Assembly: GCA_003640645.1 (NCBI GenBank)
Contig: QGHH01000005.1
Span: 166,353 to 230,352, forward strand
Source: Fredinandcohnia aciditolerans
GTDB taxonomy: Bacteria > Bacillota > Bacilli > Bacillales > Bacillaceae_L
DNA: 64,000 bases
Direction: 5' to 3'
Within the stretch, counting starts at the first letter, position 1. Each line of letters opens with the position of its first letter. Position numbers and translations under genes: made by a program. The notes beneath the pieces were generated by a model. That model saw only the letters and a list, made by a program, of their open reading frames with translations, made no database searches and was not told the origin of the DNA. Below, one piece after another: positions 57,000 through 64,000 of this stretch.

Positions 57000-57185
57000 A
57001 TTAAAAATGACTTTCGTATAAAAAGAAGAAAATTGATCACTTGTAAACCGATAAATAGTTGCTCCTTTACCCGTCCCATAATGGGGATTTGCTTCAGCAT
57101 GTAACGATGAAATTTACACGTATTTCATCCGATGATGTGGTGCTTCCATCTCCCCAATTAGTAGCTAGAGCAAGCTTATGCTGAA
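57000..57185 (-). pseudogene. Fragment of a Tn3-family transposase (tnpA scar)
   Basis: On the minus strand two adjoining frames translate to ALATNWGDGSTTSSDEIRVN and, after a frameshift, LHAEANPHYGTGKGATIYRF then TSDQFSSFYTKVI. These are the conserved Tn3-family transposase motifs around the first catalytic Asp. No start or C-terminus remains; stops and a frameshift make it dead. Together with the Tn1546-type repeat at 59.5 kb it shows more than one Tn3-family event here. Confidence 0.75.
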
Positions 57186-57262
57186 AATTTACCAAAGTTG
57201 CCTGTTCTCCTATTTATAGAGAAGAAGCACGAAACTTCAGTTTATCCTTATATATCACTCCA

Positions 57263-58171
57263 TCAAGAAGAAAATAGGCCAGATCCATTAATTATCTCGT
57301 CACTAGAAAATAAGGTTGTTTCATATATTGTTTTATTTTGCTTTTTCATGAAAGATTGAACAACTTCATAACCTACCGCATAACCAGCACAAAAGGAAAG
57401 ACCTACAGGTTGATATCCCTCTTGTTTGGCAATCTCATCACCAAACATATAGCTACTTACTTCAGCAAATCCTTTAATTTCTAAAGCTTCTCCAATAACA
57501 AAGATCGAATACTCTAAATCGTCTTTGTCCATACTAGTCACCCAAGGTCCAAGCTGTTCTGTTCCATACAGTTCTTTCGCAAAAGAATCGGCCAAGCCTT
57601 CTATGACAAGATAATCTCCCACTGTTACATTTCCATGATCCCAATCAAAATAAGAAAAACGAATATTGTGATGAAATTCATGAGCAATAACAGCAGGAAT
57701 TTTAGGTAAATTATAATCATTTGGATAAATATTCACCGTAATAAACCCAGGAATGCCTCCGAATCCTGTATATCCCTTCTGAAGTTTTAATTTATATGGA
57801 TCTGCAACATACAATCCAAACTTTATTTCATCAGCATTCACTTTCAAACCTGCCTTATTAGCATGTTCTATACAGGTTTTGATAGTATTCTCAGCTACCA
57901 TATAGGCATTATTATTTTTTAAGATAGATAACCCTTGTTGAATTTGCTTATCGTTAGAAATATCTGCGTAACCTAGCATTTTCGTGGCCATTAAAACGTC
58001 ATAACCATTTTCTTGCTTTGCCTTTAAAGGAACATTTATTAAATTCCACATTTCCTTAAATGGCGTCATCATCGTATAACGAAAATAATTTATTCTTTCT
58101 TCCAAATCCGTAATTGCAAGTAATTCTTCGTATTGTTCTAATGTGTTGATTAATTTATAGGTCATGCTCAT
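57263..58171 (-). CDS. DUF2268 putative Zn-dependent protease
   Basis: 302-residue protein of the DUF2268 (YjaZ-like) family of predicted zinc proteases. The HExxH motif is in VIAHEFHHNIRF near residue 185, with a downstream Glu in LVIEGLADSFAKELYG that is the probable third ligand. No signal peptide, so cytoplasmic. Start at ATG 58171 (MSMTYKL); a GTG at 58180 overlaps the MerR stop. It follows the MerR gene directly, so the regulator probably controls it. Confidence 0.8.
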   Translation of the reverse strand: MSMTYKLINTLEQYEELLAITDLEERINYFRYTMMTPFKEMWNLINVPLKAKQENGYDVLMATKMLGYADISNDKQIQQGLSILKNNNAYMVAENTIKTCIEHANKAGLKVNADEIKFGLYVADPYKLKLQKGYTGFGGIPGFITVNIYPNDYNLPKIPAVIAHEFHHNIRFSYFDWDHGNVTVGDYLVIEGLADSFAKELYGTEQLGPWVTSMDKDDLEYSIFVIGEALEIKGFAEVSSYMFGDEIAKQEGYQPVGLSFCAGYAVGYEVVQSFMKKQNKTIYETTLFSSDEIINGSGLFSS

Positions 58172-58176
58172 TTCAA

Positions 58177-58533
58177 TCACTTCTTTCGCAAATATCTAGT
58201 ATTGTAATTTTGAAGCCAGTTTATATTCTTCATAAGATTTTCTTTGGAGTCAGTTAAGTCTAAATAAAACAATATATTCTCTAGGTCCGCAATCATTTGA
58301 GTTAAATCATTTTTAATAACGCTTAATGAAGGTTGCTGGTTTATTAAATCTTTAAGTTTATAACCTGTTATTTTTGCAGCAAGGATTTGTACAATTTTCT
58401 CTAAGTCTGACTCGAATAAAACCAACTGACCGTTGCCATTCTTCTTTGCTTTCAATAGATTTAAATTAGAATAGTATCGTATGGAACGTTCAGTAAGTCC
58501 GGTCATTTTGTAAACTTCCCCTGTTGTAAGCAA
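58177..58533 (-). CDS. MerR-family transcriptional regulator
   Basis: 118-residue regulator with an N-terminal MerR helix-turn-helix (LTTGEVYKMTGLTERSIRYYSNLNLL), a dimerisation helix and no recognisable C-terminal ligand or metal domain (no Cys). ATG after GGAGGTGAATTACG. Overlaps or abuts the protease gene downstream. The promoter carries a TTGACA (minus strand, 58581-58586) and a TTAACGTAGCGTAA near-palindrome, likely its own operator. Confidence 0.85.
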   Translation of the reverse strand: MLTTGEVYKMTGLTERSIRYYSNLNLLKAKKNGNGQLVLFESDLEKIVQILAAKITGYKLKDLINQQPSLSVIKNDLTQMIADLENILFYLDLTDSKENLMKNINWLQNYNTRYLRKK

Positions 58534-58617
58534 CGTAATTCACCTCCACATTACAAGGTTAAAGTATTACGCTACGTTAATGTCAAGTAAAGATAAGTCT
58601 AGCCTTCAGCGTACATT

Positions 58618-58662
58618 AAAAAAACCGAAATCCCTTAAAGTAGGAAAAATCGGTTTTATCTA
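58618..58662 (-). terminator. Terminator upstream of the merR promoter
   Basis: On the minus strand AAAACCGA ... TCGGTTTTTTT, closing the decayed intron ORF before the merR promoter. Confidence 0.6.
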
Positions 58663-58668
58663 TGTCGA

Positions 58669-58937
58669 AATCTGCTTAGCGTATGTTTTCCGCTTTTTGT
58701 TGGTATGACCCCTTAATTCGTCCTCTATTCGTTTCTCTATGTCTAAGATGGTTTTCCCATCTGTTCCAGGGGTTTTAGACCCTTTATTTGATTGTTCGAT
58801 AAGCTAATTGAAATATTATTCCTCGACGTGATAATGTCGTATAGATAATGGAATGTTTCTTTATTTTTAGCCTGTTGATGTAAGTCTGTAAAGATGTCAA
58901 TCATATCATAATAATCCCAGTATCGTAAAGCTTGCAC
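58669..58937 (-). pseudogene. Group II intron reverse transcriptase, N-terminal remnant (ltrA-like)
   Basis: The minus strand encodes MQALRYWDYYDMIDIFTDLH and FHYLYDIITSRNNI, the N-terminus of LtrA-type group II intron maturases; after two frameshifts it continues AYRTIK and NKGSKTPGTDGKTILDIEKR, then stops at 58669. The catalytic reverse-transcriptase motifs (YxDD), maturase domain and intron domain V are missing. It is therefore dead, preserved only as the 5' part of an intron. Confidence 0.8.
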
Positions 58938-59170
58938 TGTGGCATCATTCCTTTATGAAATGATGTTCCCACGTTCTTACCCGACCGGTGCAATGCACTT
59001 TTAAAAAATATTAAAACTATCGCTAGACTCGGGGTTGTTCCTCCACCTTGATTACTAAGGCTTCACCAGTCATCCCCCTACCCTCATAAGGACAAATGCA
59101 TTTCGTCATAAACTTATAGTAACCGTTTTGGGTGACAGCCCACTTGTCGTGCTACCCCGTTCGTACGATG
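58938..59170 (-). other. 5' structural part of a decayed group II intron
   Basis: Non-coding, GC-richer than its surroundings, directly 5' of the ltrA remnant on the minus strand. Features of intron domain I are visible by eye: ACGACAAGTGGGCTGTCACCC, CGGTTACTATAAG and TGCACCGGTCGGGTAAGAACG. The exact 5' splice site is not clear; the block ends just after the MFS stub stop. Assignment rests mainly on the ORF. Confidence 0.6.
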
Positions 59171-59206
59171 GGGTTGAAAACTTACAGTTTGATTTATATG
59201 AAAATT

Positions 59207-59545
59207 TTATAAATTTATCTGCTTAGATAATCTTTCTTTTCTATTCGAATAAACAGCTAGAGACAGCCCTAATGCCATAACTATAACTAACGATGCAAAT
59301 CCTAAATTTGCACTCGTTTGATCCATTAGTCGTCCTAATCCAATTGATAAGACTGCTTGAAGCAAAAGTGAAATTGCTGTCCAAACGGCAATGGCTCTTC
59401 CTAAATATGCTTTTGGCACACATTCCATAATTCGTGCATTCATCCATATCCTTAAGGAAGAATTACCCAAACCGAACAGTAAGCATGCCCCAAATAAAAT
59501 CCATGCATTCTCACTGAAAACTAAGCTTCCTAAAATCAACATAAT
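59207..59545 (-). pseudogene. C-terminal stub of an MFS transporter interrupted by a transposon
   Basis: About 112 residues forming the last three to four membrane helices of a major facilitator: ACLLFGLGNSSLRIWMNARI, ECVPKAYLGRAIAVWTAISLLLQ, then GLGRLMDQTSANLGFA and a terminal helix. The frame stays open up to the transposon end at 59546 and then stops being coding. The N-terminal two thirds should lie beyond the right end of the transposon, outside the window. Confidence 0.8.
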
Positions 59546-59583
59546 GGGGTAGCGTCAGGAAAATGCGGATTTACAACGTTAAG
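59546..59583 (+). mobile_element. 38-bp terminal inverted repeat of a Tn1546/Tn3-family transposon (left end)
   Basis: Starts GGGGTAGCGTCAGGAAAATG and continues CGGATTTACAACGTTAAG: length and sequence as I recall the Tn1546-type terminal repeats (Tn3 family ends start GGGG). It cuts the MFS gene exactly. The five bases outside (ATAAT, 59541-59545) would be the target duplication. The element extends right, past the window end. Confidence 0.8.
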
Positions 59584-59724
59584 GATATCAAAATATAAAA
59601 AGTCTAATTTCTCGGTGTTATAAGTGAAAAATTAGGCTTTAGTTACTTCATTAAAGCGCTTGATTGTTGAAGACTAAAGTTTATATTCATCAAGAAAATT
59701 GATGTGCTCTTATCCTAACAAATT

Positions 59725-59985
59725 TTATTTAGGACTTACATGTATGCCTTCACTCTCTCGCCAATCTGCATAGAGTATACGCTTTACATTATTATATCCA
59801 TTAGTAGTTAATTGGTTATCTAACCACTGTTGATCAAATCCGAGTTCATGTAAATTATCCCATAAAATTTCCCCATCTAAAATTAACGATGTTGGGACGT
59901 CTACTGGACTTTCTGGAAGATTGAGATCTTGCTTGTCTGGTTTTTGATACTTGGAATTTAATAATAGTGTTGTGTAAATAACTAT
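59725..59985 (-). pseudogene. C-terminal fragment of a DUF421/YetF-like protein
   Basis: An open frame without a start on the minus strand reads LLLNSKYQKPDKQDLNLPES, VDVPTSLILDGEILWDNLHE and LGFDQQWLDNQLTTNGYNNV before ending in SPK. This is the C-terminal soluble domain of YetF-type (DUF421) membrane proteins; the membrane part is absent. A complete DUF421 gene lies at 62.0 kb, so the transposon once carried at least two. Confidence 0.7.
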
Positions 59986-60002
59986 TTATAAAGAGTAAAA
60001 AA

Positions 60003-60045
60003 TGAACAAACGCCAACACCTTGAACTTAGGGTTTGGCGTTTTCT
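60003..60045 (-). terminator. Terminator of the 145-residue gene
   Basis: AAACGCCAA ... TTGGCGTTT with a 17-base loop; on the minus strand followed by GTTCATTTTTT. Confidence 0.7.
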
Positions 60046-60092
60046 CTATACGAATTACAAATAGGCCATTGACCCCTCTCTATTTGGGATGG

Positions 60093-60530
60093 CTAGACTT
60101 CCATTTTATAGTCTAATAAAATTTTCCTTAAATCCTGTCTCGGTATTTCCAAATTAATTGTCACCTGTATAAGTTCGTCCTCTTTATCACTTTCCCGATC
60201 CGACAATTCGATTTCGCGATCAGATTGAGTGGACAACTCCACACCTTCCCTCACATCGGAATTAACGTCTTCTTTACCACTTATTGATTCTCCATACAAC
60301 ATTTCCCACTGTTCATATAAGTTTTTTGCTGTGTGATATTCATCAAGATCAGCTTCTGTATCTATCTGTAATTTTTCTTTCAACCCACGACATGACTCTT
60401 CCCATTCCTCTAAGGTCTTCAAATCAAATAATTTTGAAAACCTTGGTTTCATTCTTTCCCAATGCAAATAAATGTTATCACACCATTCCAGCAACTCTTC
60501 ACGATATTGTATTTCTTCTACTTCTTCCAT
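60093..60530 (-). CDS. Hypothetical acidic protein
   Basis: 145 residues, strongly acidic and helical; not recognised. The first half is Trp- and Leu-rich (LLEWCDNIYLHWERMKPRF, LKTLEEWEESCRGLKEKL); residues 85-118 form a low-complexity D/E/S/R linker (REIELSDRESDKEDELI); the C-terminus QVTINLEIPRQDLRKILLDY is compact. No transmembrane helix. Located in the transposon with no obvious partner. Start ATG after GGAATGG-type weak site. Confidence 0.55.
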   Translation of the reverse strand: MEEVEEIQYREELLEWCDNIYLHWERMKPRFSKLFDLKTLEEWEESCRGLKEKLQIDTEADLDEYHTAKNLYEQWEMLYGESISGKEDVNSDVREGVELSTQSDREIELSDRESDKEDELIQVTINLEIPRQDLRKILLDYKMEV

Positions 60531-60796
60531 TCCTCTTCATCTCCCGACCATAATTTTCATCCATAATATTCAAAAAACAATCGACATGTTTAAAAGTACA
60601 AATAGGTAAATTTCGTTAATGCTTCTGGTTATGAAAAGGTAAGTGGCCCCCGGTAATTGATAATAGACTTATCAAAAGTAAATTATTCAAAATGACACAA
60701 ACCTTTTATTAAAGCATCCTTGTTAATGATTTTTACCTATTTGATATTAACAATTTCATCATATGCTCCGCGATTGTCCAATGACTAGACAGTTGC

Positions 60797-61412
60797 CTAA
60801 TTGTTATTAATTGGAATTACTTGGTCAATAATCATTGCTTTTAAAATTCCAAGTGCAAAGGCTTGTAGTTATTCCACCAGATGAAATAGTTATAGCCGAA
60901 AGAAAGAAAGTTTCTGTTGAAACGAATAAACCCCCAAGACAAATAACAAAAACATCCATAATGAGAATGATGATCCCAACATTAATTTTAATGAATTCAG
61001 AAAAGTACTGGGCTAATAAATCTGTTCCACCTGTGCTTGTCTCGAAGCGAAGCATAAGACCAATGCCAAAACCAATGAATACACCACCTGTAAATGAACT
61101 AAGAATTGGTGAAAATTTTATAGGAACTTGATTAACGTTATGAAAAAGGTCAATAAAAAATGATGATAAAAGCATACCGTGCAAACTATTAAAAAAATAT
61201 GAACGATACTTAAACCAAGCTAGAGCAAAAATGGGGATGCTCAATACCATTATCGTGAACCCGGCGTTTGTATTTAATAAATAACTAATAATTAAACCTA
61301 GGCCAATAATTCCGCCATCTAAAACTTTGTTTGGTATTAAAAAAGTATTTATTCCCAACGCTATTGACATGCTGCCTACAAGAATAGCAACTGCTTTCAA
61401 AAAATATGGCAT
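60797..61412 (-). pseudogene. YitT-family membrane protein with a C-terminal frameshift
   Basis: Encodes the YitT-type membrane core: GSMSIALGINTFLIPNKVLDGG, five to six helices, and LRFETSTGGTDLLAQYFSEF. Frame 1 stops at 60825 after an unlikely TTSLCTWNFKSND tail. A one-base shift at GGCTTGT (60860-60866) gives AFALGILKAMIIDQVIP and then INNN with a stop at 60797, a natural helical end. So the gene has a one-base insertion or is misread. The short form (about 197 residues) lacks the usual DUF2179 domain. Confidence 0.7.
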
Positions 61413-62034
61413 TTATTAAGAACTCTCCTGTCTAAATGGACGTGTTCTATGTATATGCCAAAAACGTTAGCATTATAGACAAGTTTTACTTCACTGAATA
61501 TAACTTCTGAAGTGCAAGTAGACGCAACATAAGCGCAAAAAAACGATAACTAATAACCCTAGCCCTTGTAGGTCAAGTAACCCTGTTTAAAGGAAAATGT
61601 CTATTAATGATACAAAAAACTACCCGAGGTGAGGCAGTTTTTGCAGATAGACATTAAATTTATTCAATTATAATATATGTTTTTTGCAATATAGGTGCAT
61701 TCCCAGTTTACTCCCTTTATTTTACACTAGGCGATAACATAAATACGATTTTGATACTTCTGCTCTTTCCCTACTAACGAATAGGTATCACGACTTCCTT
61801 CTAGAGTATTTACATCATTTGTAGCAGAATATTTAGTTGAAAAAATTTCCTAGCGTTTTTAAATTTAACGGCTGAAGAAAAACTTTCTATATATACATAT
61901 ACCCGAATCAATTTTAAAAAAATATTTTTCCAAAGATTTTATTTTCAAGATTCGACTTAATGATATTATATAAAAAAATGGTACTACTTTTTTGTTATGT
62001 GTCTTAAGATCATCCAAGATAGCGAAATAAACCA
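61413..62034. other. Gene-poor stretch between yitT-like and DUF421 genes
   Basis: No complete gene seen. It holds an inverted repeat (AATGTCTAT at about 61596 with ATAGACATT at about 61645) around a minus-strand terminator-like hairpin (AAAAACTGCCT ... GGTAGTTTTTT, 61613-61640). A minus-strand open stretch, 61728-61850, ends in SRDTYSLVGKEQKYQNRIYV, possibly the tail of a lost gene. The rest is AT-rich. Confidence 0.45.
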
Positions 62035-62895
62035 TTATCCTTTTAAAATAGGCATCATTTTAACAATAGCTTCTTGTAGTTTTTCACTATTTTTACTATA
62101 CATTTGTTTAGCCTCTTTTGATTCCGTTCCAAGAGCAAACAGCTCTAAGTCTGCTTGGCACTTTTTCATGGTCGAAAGAATTAAAGGTCTTTCTTGAGGA
62201 GATGCGACTTGTAATTGATCGTCAAACAGGTCAACTGTTAACTCTCCATAGGAATTAACTTGTCCAAGAAAAACATTTTCTACCGTTACACCAAGTTTTT
62301 CTAATTCAGTGTGTAACCAAGCACGGCTTCGTCCAATCGTCGCAAGTGGTTCATCCATTATCACACCATCCATAATAACAGTCTGAGACTCTTTAATTGA
62401 AGCAACCGTCAAGTTTAGATCCTTTGCTGTTAATGGTTGGTTTTCTTTCTTTAACATGACGGATAAATCCCCTGTTGCCTCTAATACAGCGAATTCTACA
62501 TCAGACACCTGATAAACATCCTTCTTACGAAGTAATTCTAATAATTCATCTGTCGTGTATCTTTCCTTTTTTAAATTATCTTCCATGATTTTCCCATCTT
62601 TTATAAAGACAGTTCCTGTTCCTTCTACAAAATCACGGAACTTTTTACTTTTTAAGGAAAGCAAACCAGATAAAAAGGGTATTGTTGCAAAAATGACAAT
62701 TCCAATGATTCCATGAAAAATGTTCCGTTCCAGTCCCATAGCAACTTCAGCACCTATACTTCCAATGGAAATACCAGTTACATATTCAAAGAAAGATAAT
62801 TCAGAGATTTGCTTTTTCCCTAACCATTTTGTAATAAAAAATAAAACAACAACAAAGAATATTGACCTTACGGAAATATCTAACCATTCAGGCAC
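62035..62895 (-). CDS. DUF421/YetF-family membrane protein of a spoVA2mob-type operon
   Basis: 286 residues: three N-terminal membrane helices (SIFFVVVLFFITKWLGKKQI ... GIIGIVIFATIPF) followed by two soluble YetF domains (VFIKDGKIMEDNLKKERYT and VIMDGVIMDEPLATIGRSRA). This is the 2Duf-type protein: together with the preceding DUF1657 gene it is the part of the spoVA2mob operon reported to matter most for wet-heat resistance of B. subtilis-group spores and thought to act at the inner spore membrane. Last gene of the operon. Confidence 0.88.
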   Translation of the reverse strand: MPEWLDISVRSIFFVVVLFFITKWLGKKQISELSFFEYVTGISIGSIGAEVAMGLERNIFHGIIGIVIFATIPFLSGLLSLKSKKFRDFVEGTGTVFIKDGKIMEDNLKKERYTTDELLELLRKKDVYQVSDVEFAVLEATGDLSVMLKKENQPLTAKDLNLTVASIKESQTVIMDGVIMDEPLATIGRSRAWLHTELEKLGVTVENVFLGQVNSYGELTVDLFDDQLQVASPQERPLILSTMKKCQADLELFALGTESKEAKQMYSKNSEKLQEAIVKMMPILKG

Positions 62896-62923
62896 TGCTT
62901 ATACCCCCTGTAAATATAGTTTT

Positions 62924-63130
62924 CTAGAAACCTTTGTACTGAAATTCCTCTCCTTCTAGTTCTCCTACTCTTTTTTTTAAATCTTTTGTTACTTCGTGTA
63001 CGACCATCATAACCTCATGCAAAGTTCGTTTCGATTCATCATCAAAAGTCCGTAAGGCTAAACTTGAGAGACTTGCTTCTACTCCCTTTAGACTGGCAAA
63101 ACACTGTTTAACATCTGATCCTACTGTCAT
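62924..63130 (-). CDS. DUF1657 protein of the spoVA2mob-type operon
   Basis: 68-residue helical protein of the DUF1657 family: MTVGSDVKQCFASLKGVEAS, LSSLALRTFDDESKRTLHEV. Function unknown. It sits between spoVAE and the DUF421 gene with short gaps (11 and 28 bases), the gene order of mobile spoVA operons. ATG after GGAGACTTAGG. Confidence 0.88.
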   Translation of the reverse strand: MTVGSDVKQCFASLKGVEASLSSLALRTFDDESKRTLHEVMMVVHEVTKDLKKRVGELEGEEFQYKGF

Positions 63131-63141
63131 CCTAAGTCTCC

Positions 63142-63492
63142 TTATCCTTTTGGTTTAAAAATTAAAGCTCCTATCATGCCGAAAACAATGGCTGCTGAAA
63201 TACCGGAACTAGTTACTTCAAAAATTCCTGTCAGTACACCAACTAACCCATGTTTTTCTGCTTCCTGCATCGCACCATGAACAAGCGAATTCCCAAAACT
63301 TGTAATCGGAACGGTGGCCCCTGCCCCAGCAAAATCAATCAACGGTTCATATAAACCAAACCCATCTAAAATTGCCCCCACTACTACAAGGGTACTTAAC
63401 GTATGTCCCGGTGTAAGTTTAAAAACATCAAACATTATCTGCCCAATCACACAAATCAAACCACCTACTGTGAATGCCCAAAAATAGGTCAT
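63142..63492 (-). CDS. spoVAE: SpoVAE (SpoVAEb-type) membrane protein
   Basis: 116 residues from ATG 63492 (GGAGGTGA eight bases upstream), three to four membrane helices, landmarks [40 protein letters not shown] and [18 protein letters not shown]. SpoVA proteins form the channel for calcium dipicolinate entering and leaving the spore core. Starts one base after the spoVAD stop. The longer open frame to 63594 overlaps spoVAD and is rejected. Confidence 0.92.
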   Translation of the reverse strand: MTYFWAFTVGGLICVIGQIMFDVFKLTPGHTLSTLVVVGAILDGFGLYEPLIDFAGAGATVPITSFGNSLVHGAMQEAEKHGLVGVLTGIFEVTSSGISAAIVFGMIGALIFKPKG

Positions 63493-63493
63493 A

Positions 63494-64000
63494 TCATTGT
63501 TCACCTCCATACTCAATCGATACCGCATGTGCAATACAAGGAATCGTTTCATTTTGCTGAAAAGAAAGAGGAGATAATAAAGCACCTGTTGCAACGACTA
63601 ACATTCTTTTAAATTCACCTTTTTTCATCCGGTTTAACAGATGACCATAAACTACCGTTGCTGAACATCCTGCTCCACTTGCTCCTGCAAGAACCGGTTG
63701 CCCCTCCCGATAAATCATAAGACCACAATCTTGGTATTGCTCCTTACAAATAGGAATTCCATGCTTTTTAAATAGATCCAAAGAAACTTCATGCCCAATT
63801 TGCCCAAGGTCTCCTGTTACAATTAAGTCATAATAAGACGGATCGACGTTTCGTTCTTTTAAATGTGCTTCAATGGTATCAACCGCTGCAGGAGCCATAG
63901 CCCCTCCCATATTAAAAGGATCGGTCAGACCCATATCAATTACACGACCTATTGTGGCAGAAGTGACACGAGGCCCATCCCCAGAATCACTTAAAAGGGC
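63494..64000 (-). CDS. spoVAD: SpoVAD, C-terminal half (5' end beyond the window)
   Basis: The frame is open through base 64000, giving 168 residues of a thiolase-fold Spo[41 protein letters not shown] and [20 protein letters not shown]. SpoVAD binds dipicolinic acid in B. subtilis. Part of the operon spoVAD-spoVAE-DUF1657-DUF421; spoVAC is expected just beyond the edge. Confidence 0.93.
   Translation of the reverse strand, partial: ALLSDSGDGPRVTSATIGRVIDMGLTDPFNMGGAMAPAAVDTIEAHLKERNVDPSYYDLIVTGDLGQIGHEVSLDLFKKHGIPICKEQYQDCGLMIYREGQPVLAGASGAGCSATVVYGHLLNRMKKGEFKRMLVVATGALLSPLSFQQNETIPCIAHAVSIEYGGEQ

Noticed and set aside
60531-60796. Possible insertion-sequence end around GGCCCCCGGTAATTG
   Set aside because: A short GC-rich patch with no matching inverted partner or coding remnant that I could identify.
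60835-61131. 98-codon plus-strand ORF antisense to the YitT-like gene
   Set aside because: The minus-strand translation gives clear membrane helices and family motifs; the plus frame has no ribosome site.
1-64000. CRISPR arrays, rRNA and tRNA genes
   Set aside because: Looked for regularly spaced repeats and for tRNA-like TTCGA arms with CCA-type ends by eye; none found. The Tn7-like module is therefore not a CRISPR-associated transposon as far as this window shows.

Overview
The window is chromosomal DNA of a low-GC, spore-forming Bacillaceae species. From 1 to about 49.5 kb, gene content and order closely follow the Bacillus subtilis segment miaB-ricA-cotE-mutS-mutL ... parE-parC. Spore genes (cotE, spoVK, cotM, sspP, sspO, sspN, tlp, sirA, a Spo0E-type phosphatase gene) are scattered through it. 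All family names come from recognising the translated sequence; no database search was run.

Layout. 0-2.2 kb: korA (5' end missing at the window edge) and korB. 2.4-15.6 kb: miaB-ricA, cotE, mutS-mutL, miaA-hfq, spoVK, hflX-ynbB (tRNA modification, spore coat, mismatch repair, RNA chaperone, ribosome rescue). 15.6-17.5 kb: glnR-glnA behind a two-operator GlnR promoter. 17.5-18.8 kb: lexA divergent from a LexA-controlled gene that sits where yneA should be but encodes only a 28-residue membrane peptide; yneB is absent. 18.9-28.6 kb: tkt, sirA, yneF, a VOC protein, a heterodimeric ABC exporter, a Spo0E-like phosphatase gene too small for routine ORF calling, ccdA-yneI-ccdC and yneK. 28.7-37.9 kb: a SpoIID/LytB-domain protein, cotM, an orphan selA, small spore proteins, aconitase, a thioredoxin-like protein, an FbpB-like protein, tlp and a thioesterase. 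37.9-49.5 kb: CapA-like protein, S9 peptidase, plsY, a CoA-binding protein, parE-parC, an AI-2E permease and AlaX.

From about 50 kb the window becomes a layered accessory region. A complete Tn7-like transposition module (tnsA-tnsB-tnsC-tnsD/tniQ, 50.65-55.81 kb) has no obvious cargo and is flanked by short repeats that may be transposase sites. Next to it is an unrecognised 268-residue protein with a LexA-like box in its promoter. Then come a Tn3-family transposase scar, a MerR regulator coupled to a DUF2268 metalloprotease, a decayed group II intron, and the C-terminal stub of an MFS transporter cut at 59,546 by a 38-bp Tn3/Tn1546-type terminal repeat. Inside that transposon, up to the window end, lie a YetF fragment, a frameshifted YitT gene, and the 3' part of a spoVA2mob-type operon (spoVAD-spoVAE-DUF1657-DUF421). 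That operon is known in the B. subtilis group for giving spores high heat resistance.

Taken together, a conserved core devoted to DNA repair, SOS, sporulation and redox chemistry is followed by at least two transposon systems, one of them carrying a spore-resistance operon. The strongest leads are the SOS micropeptide in the yneA slot, the Tn7-like module with its candidate regulatory sites, the mobile spoVA operon with its insertion point, and the orphan selA.
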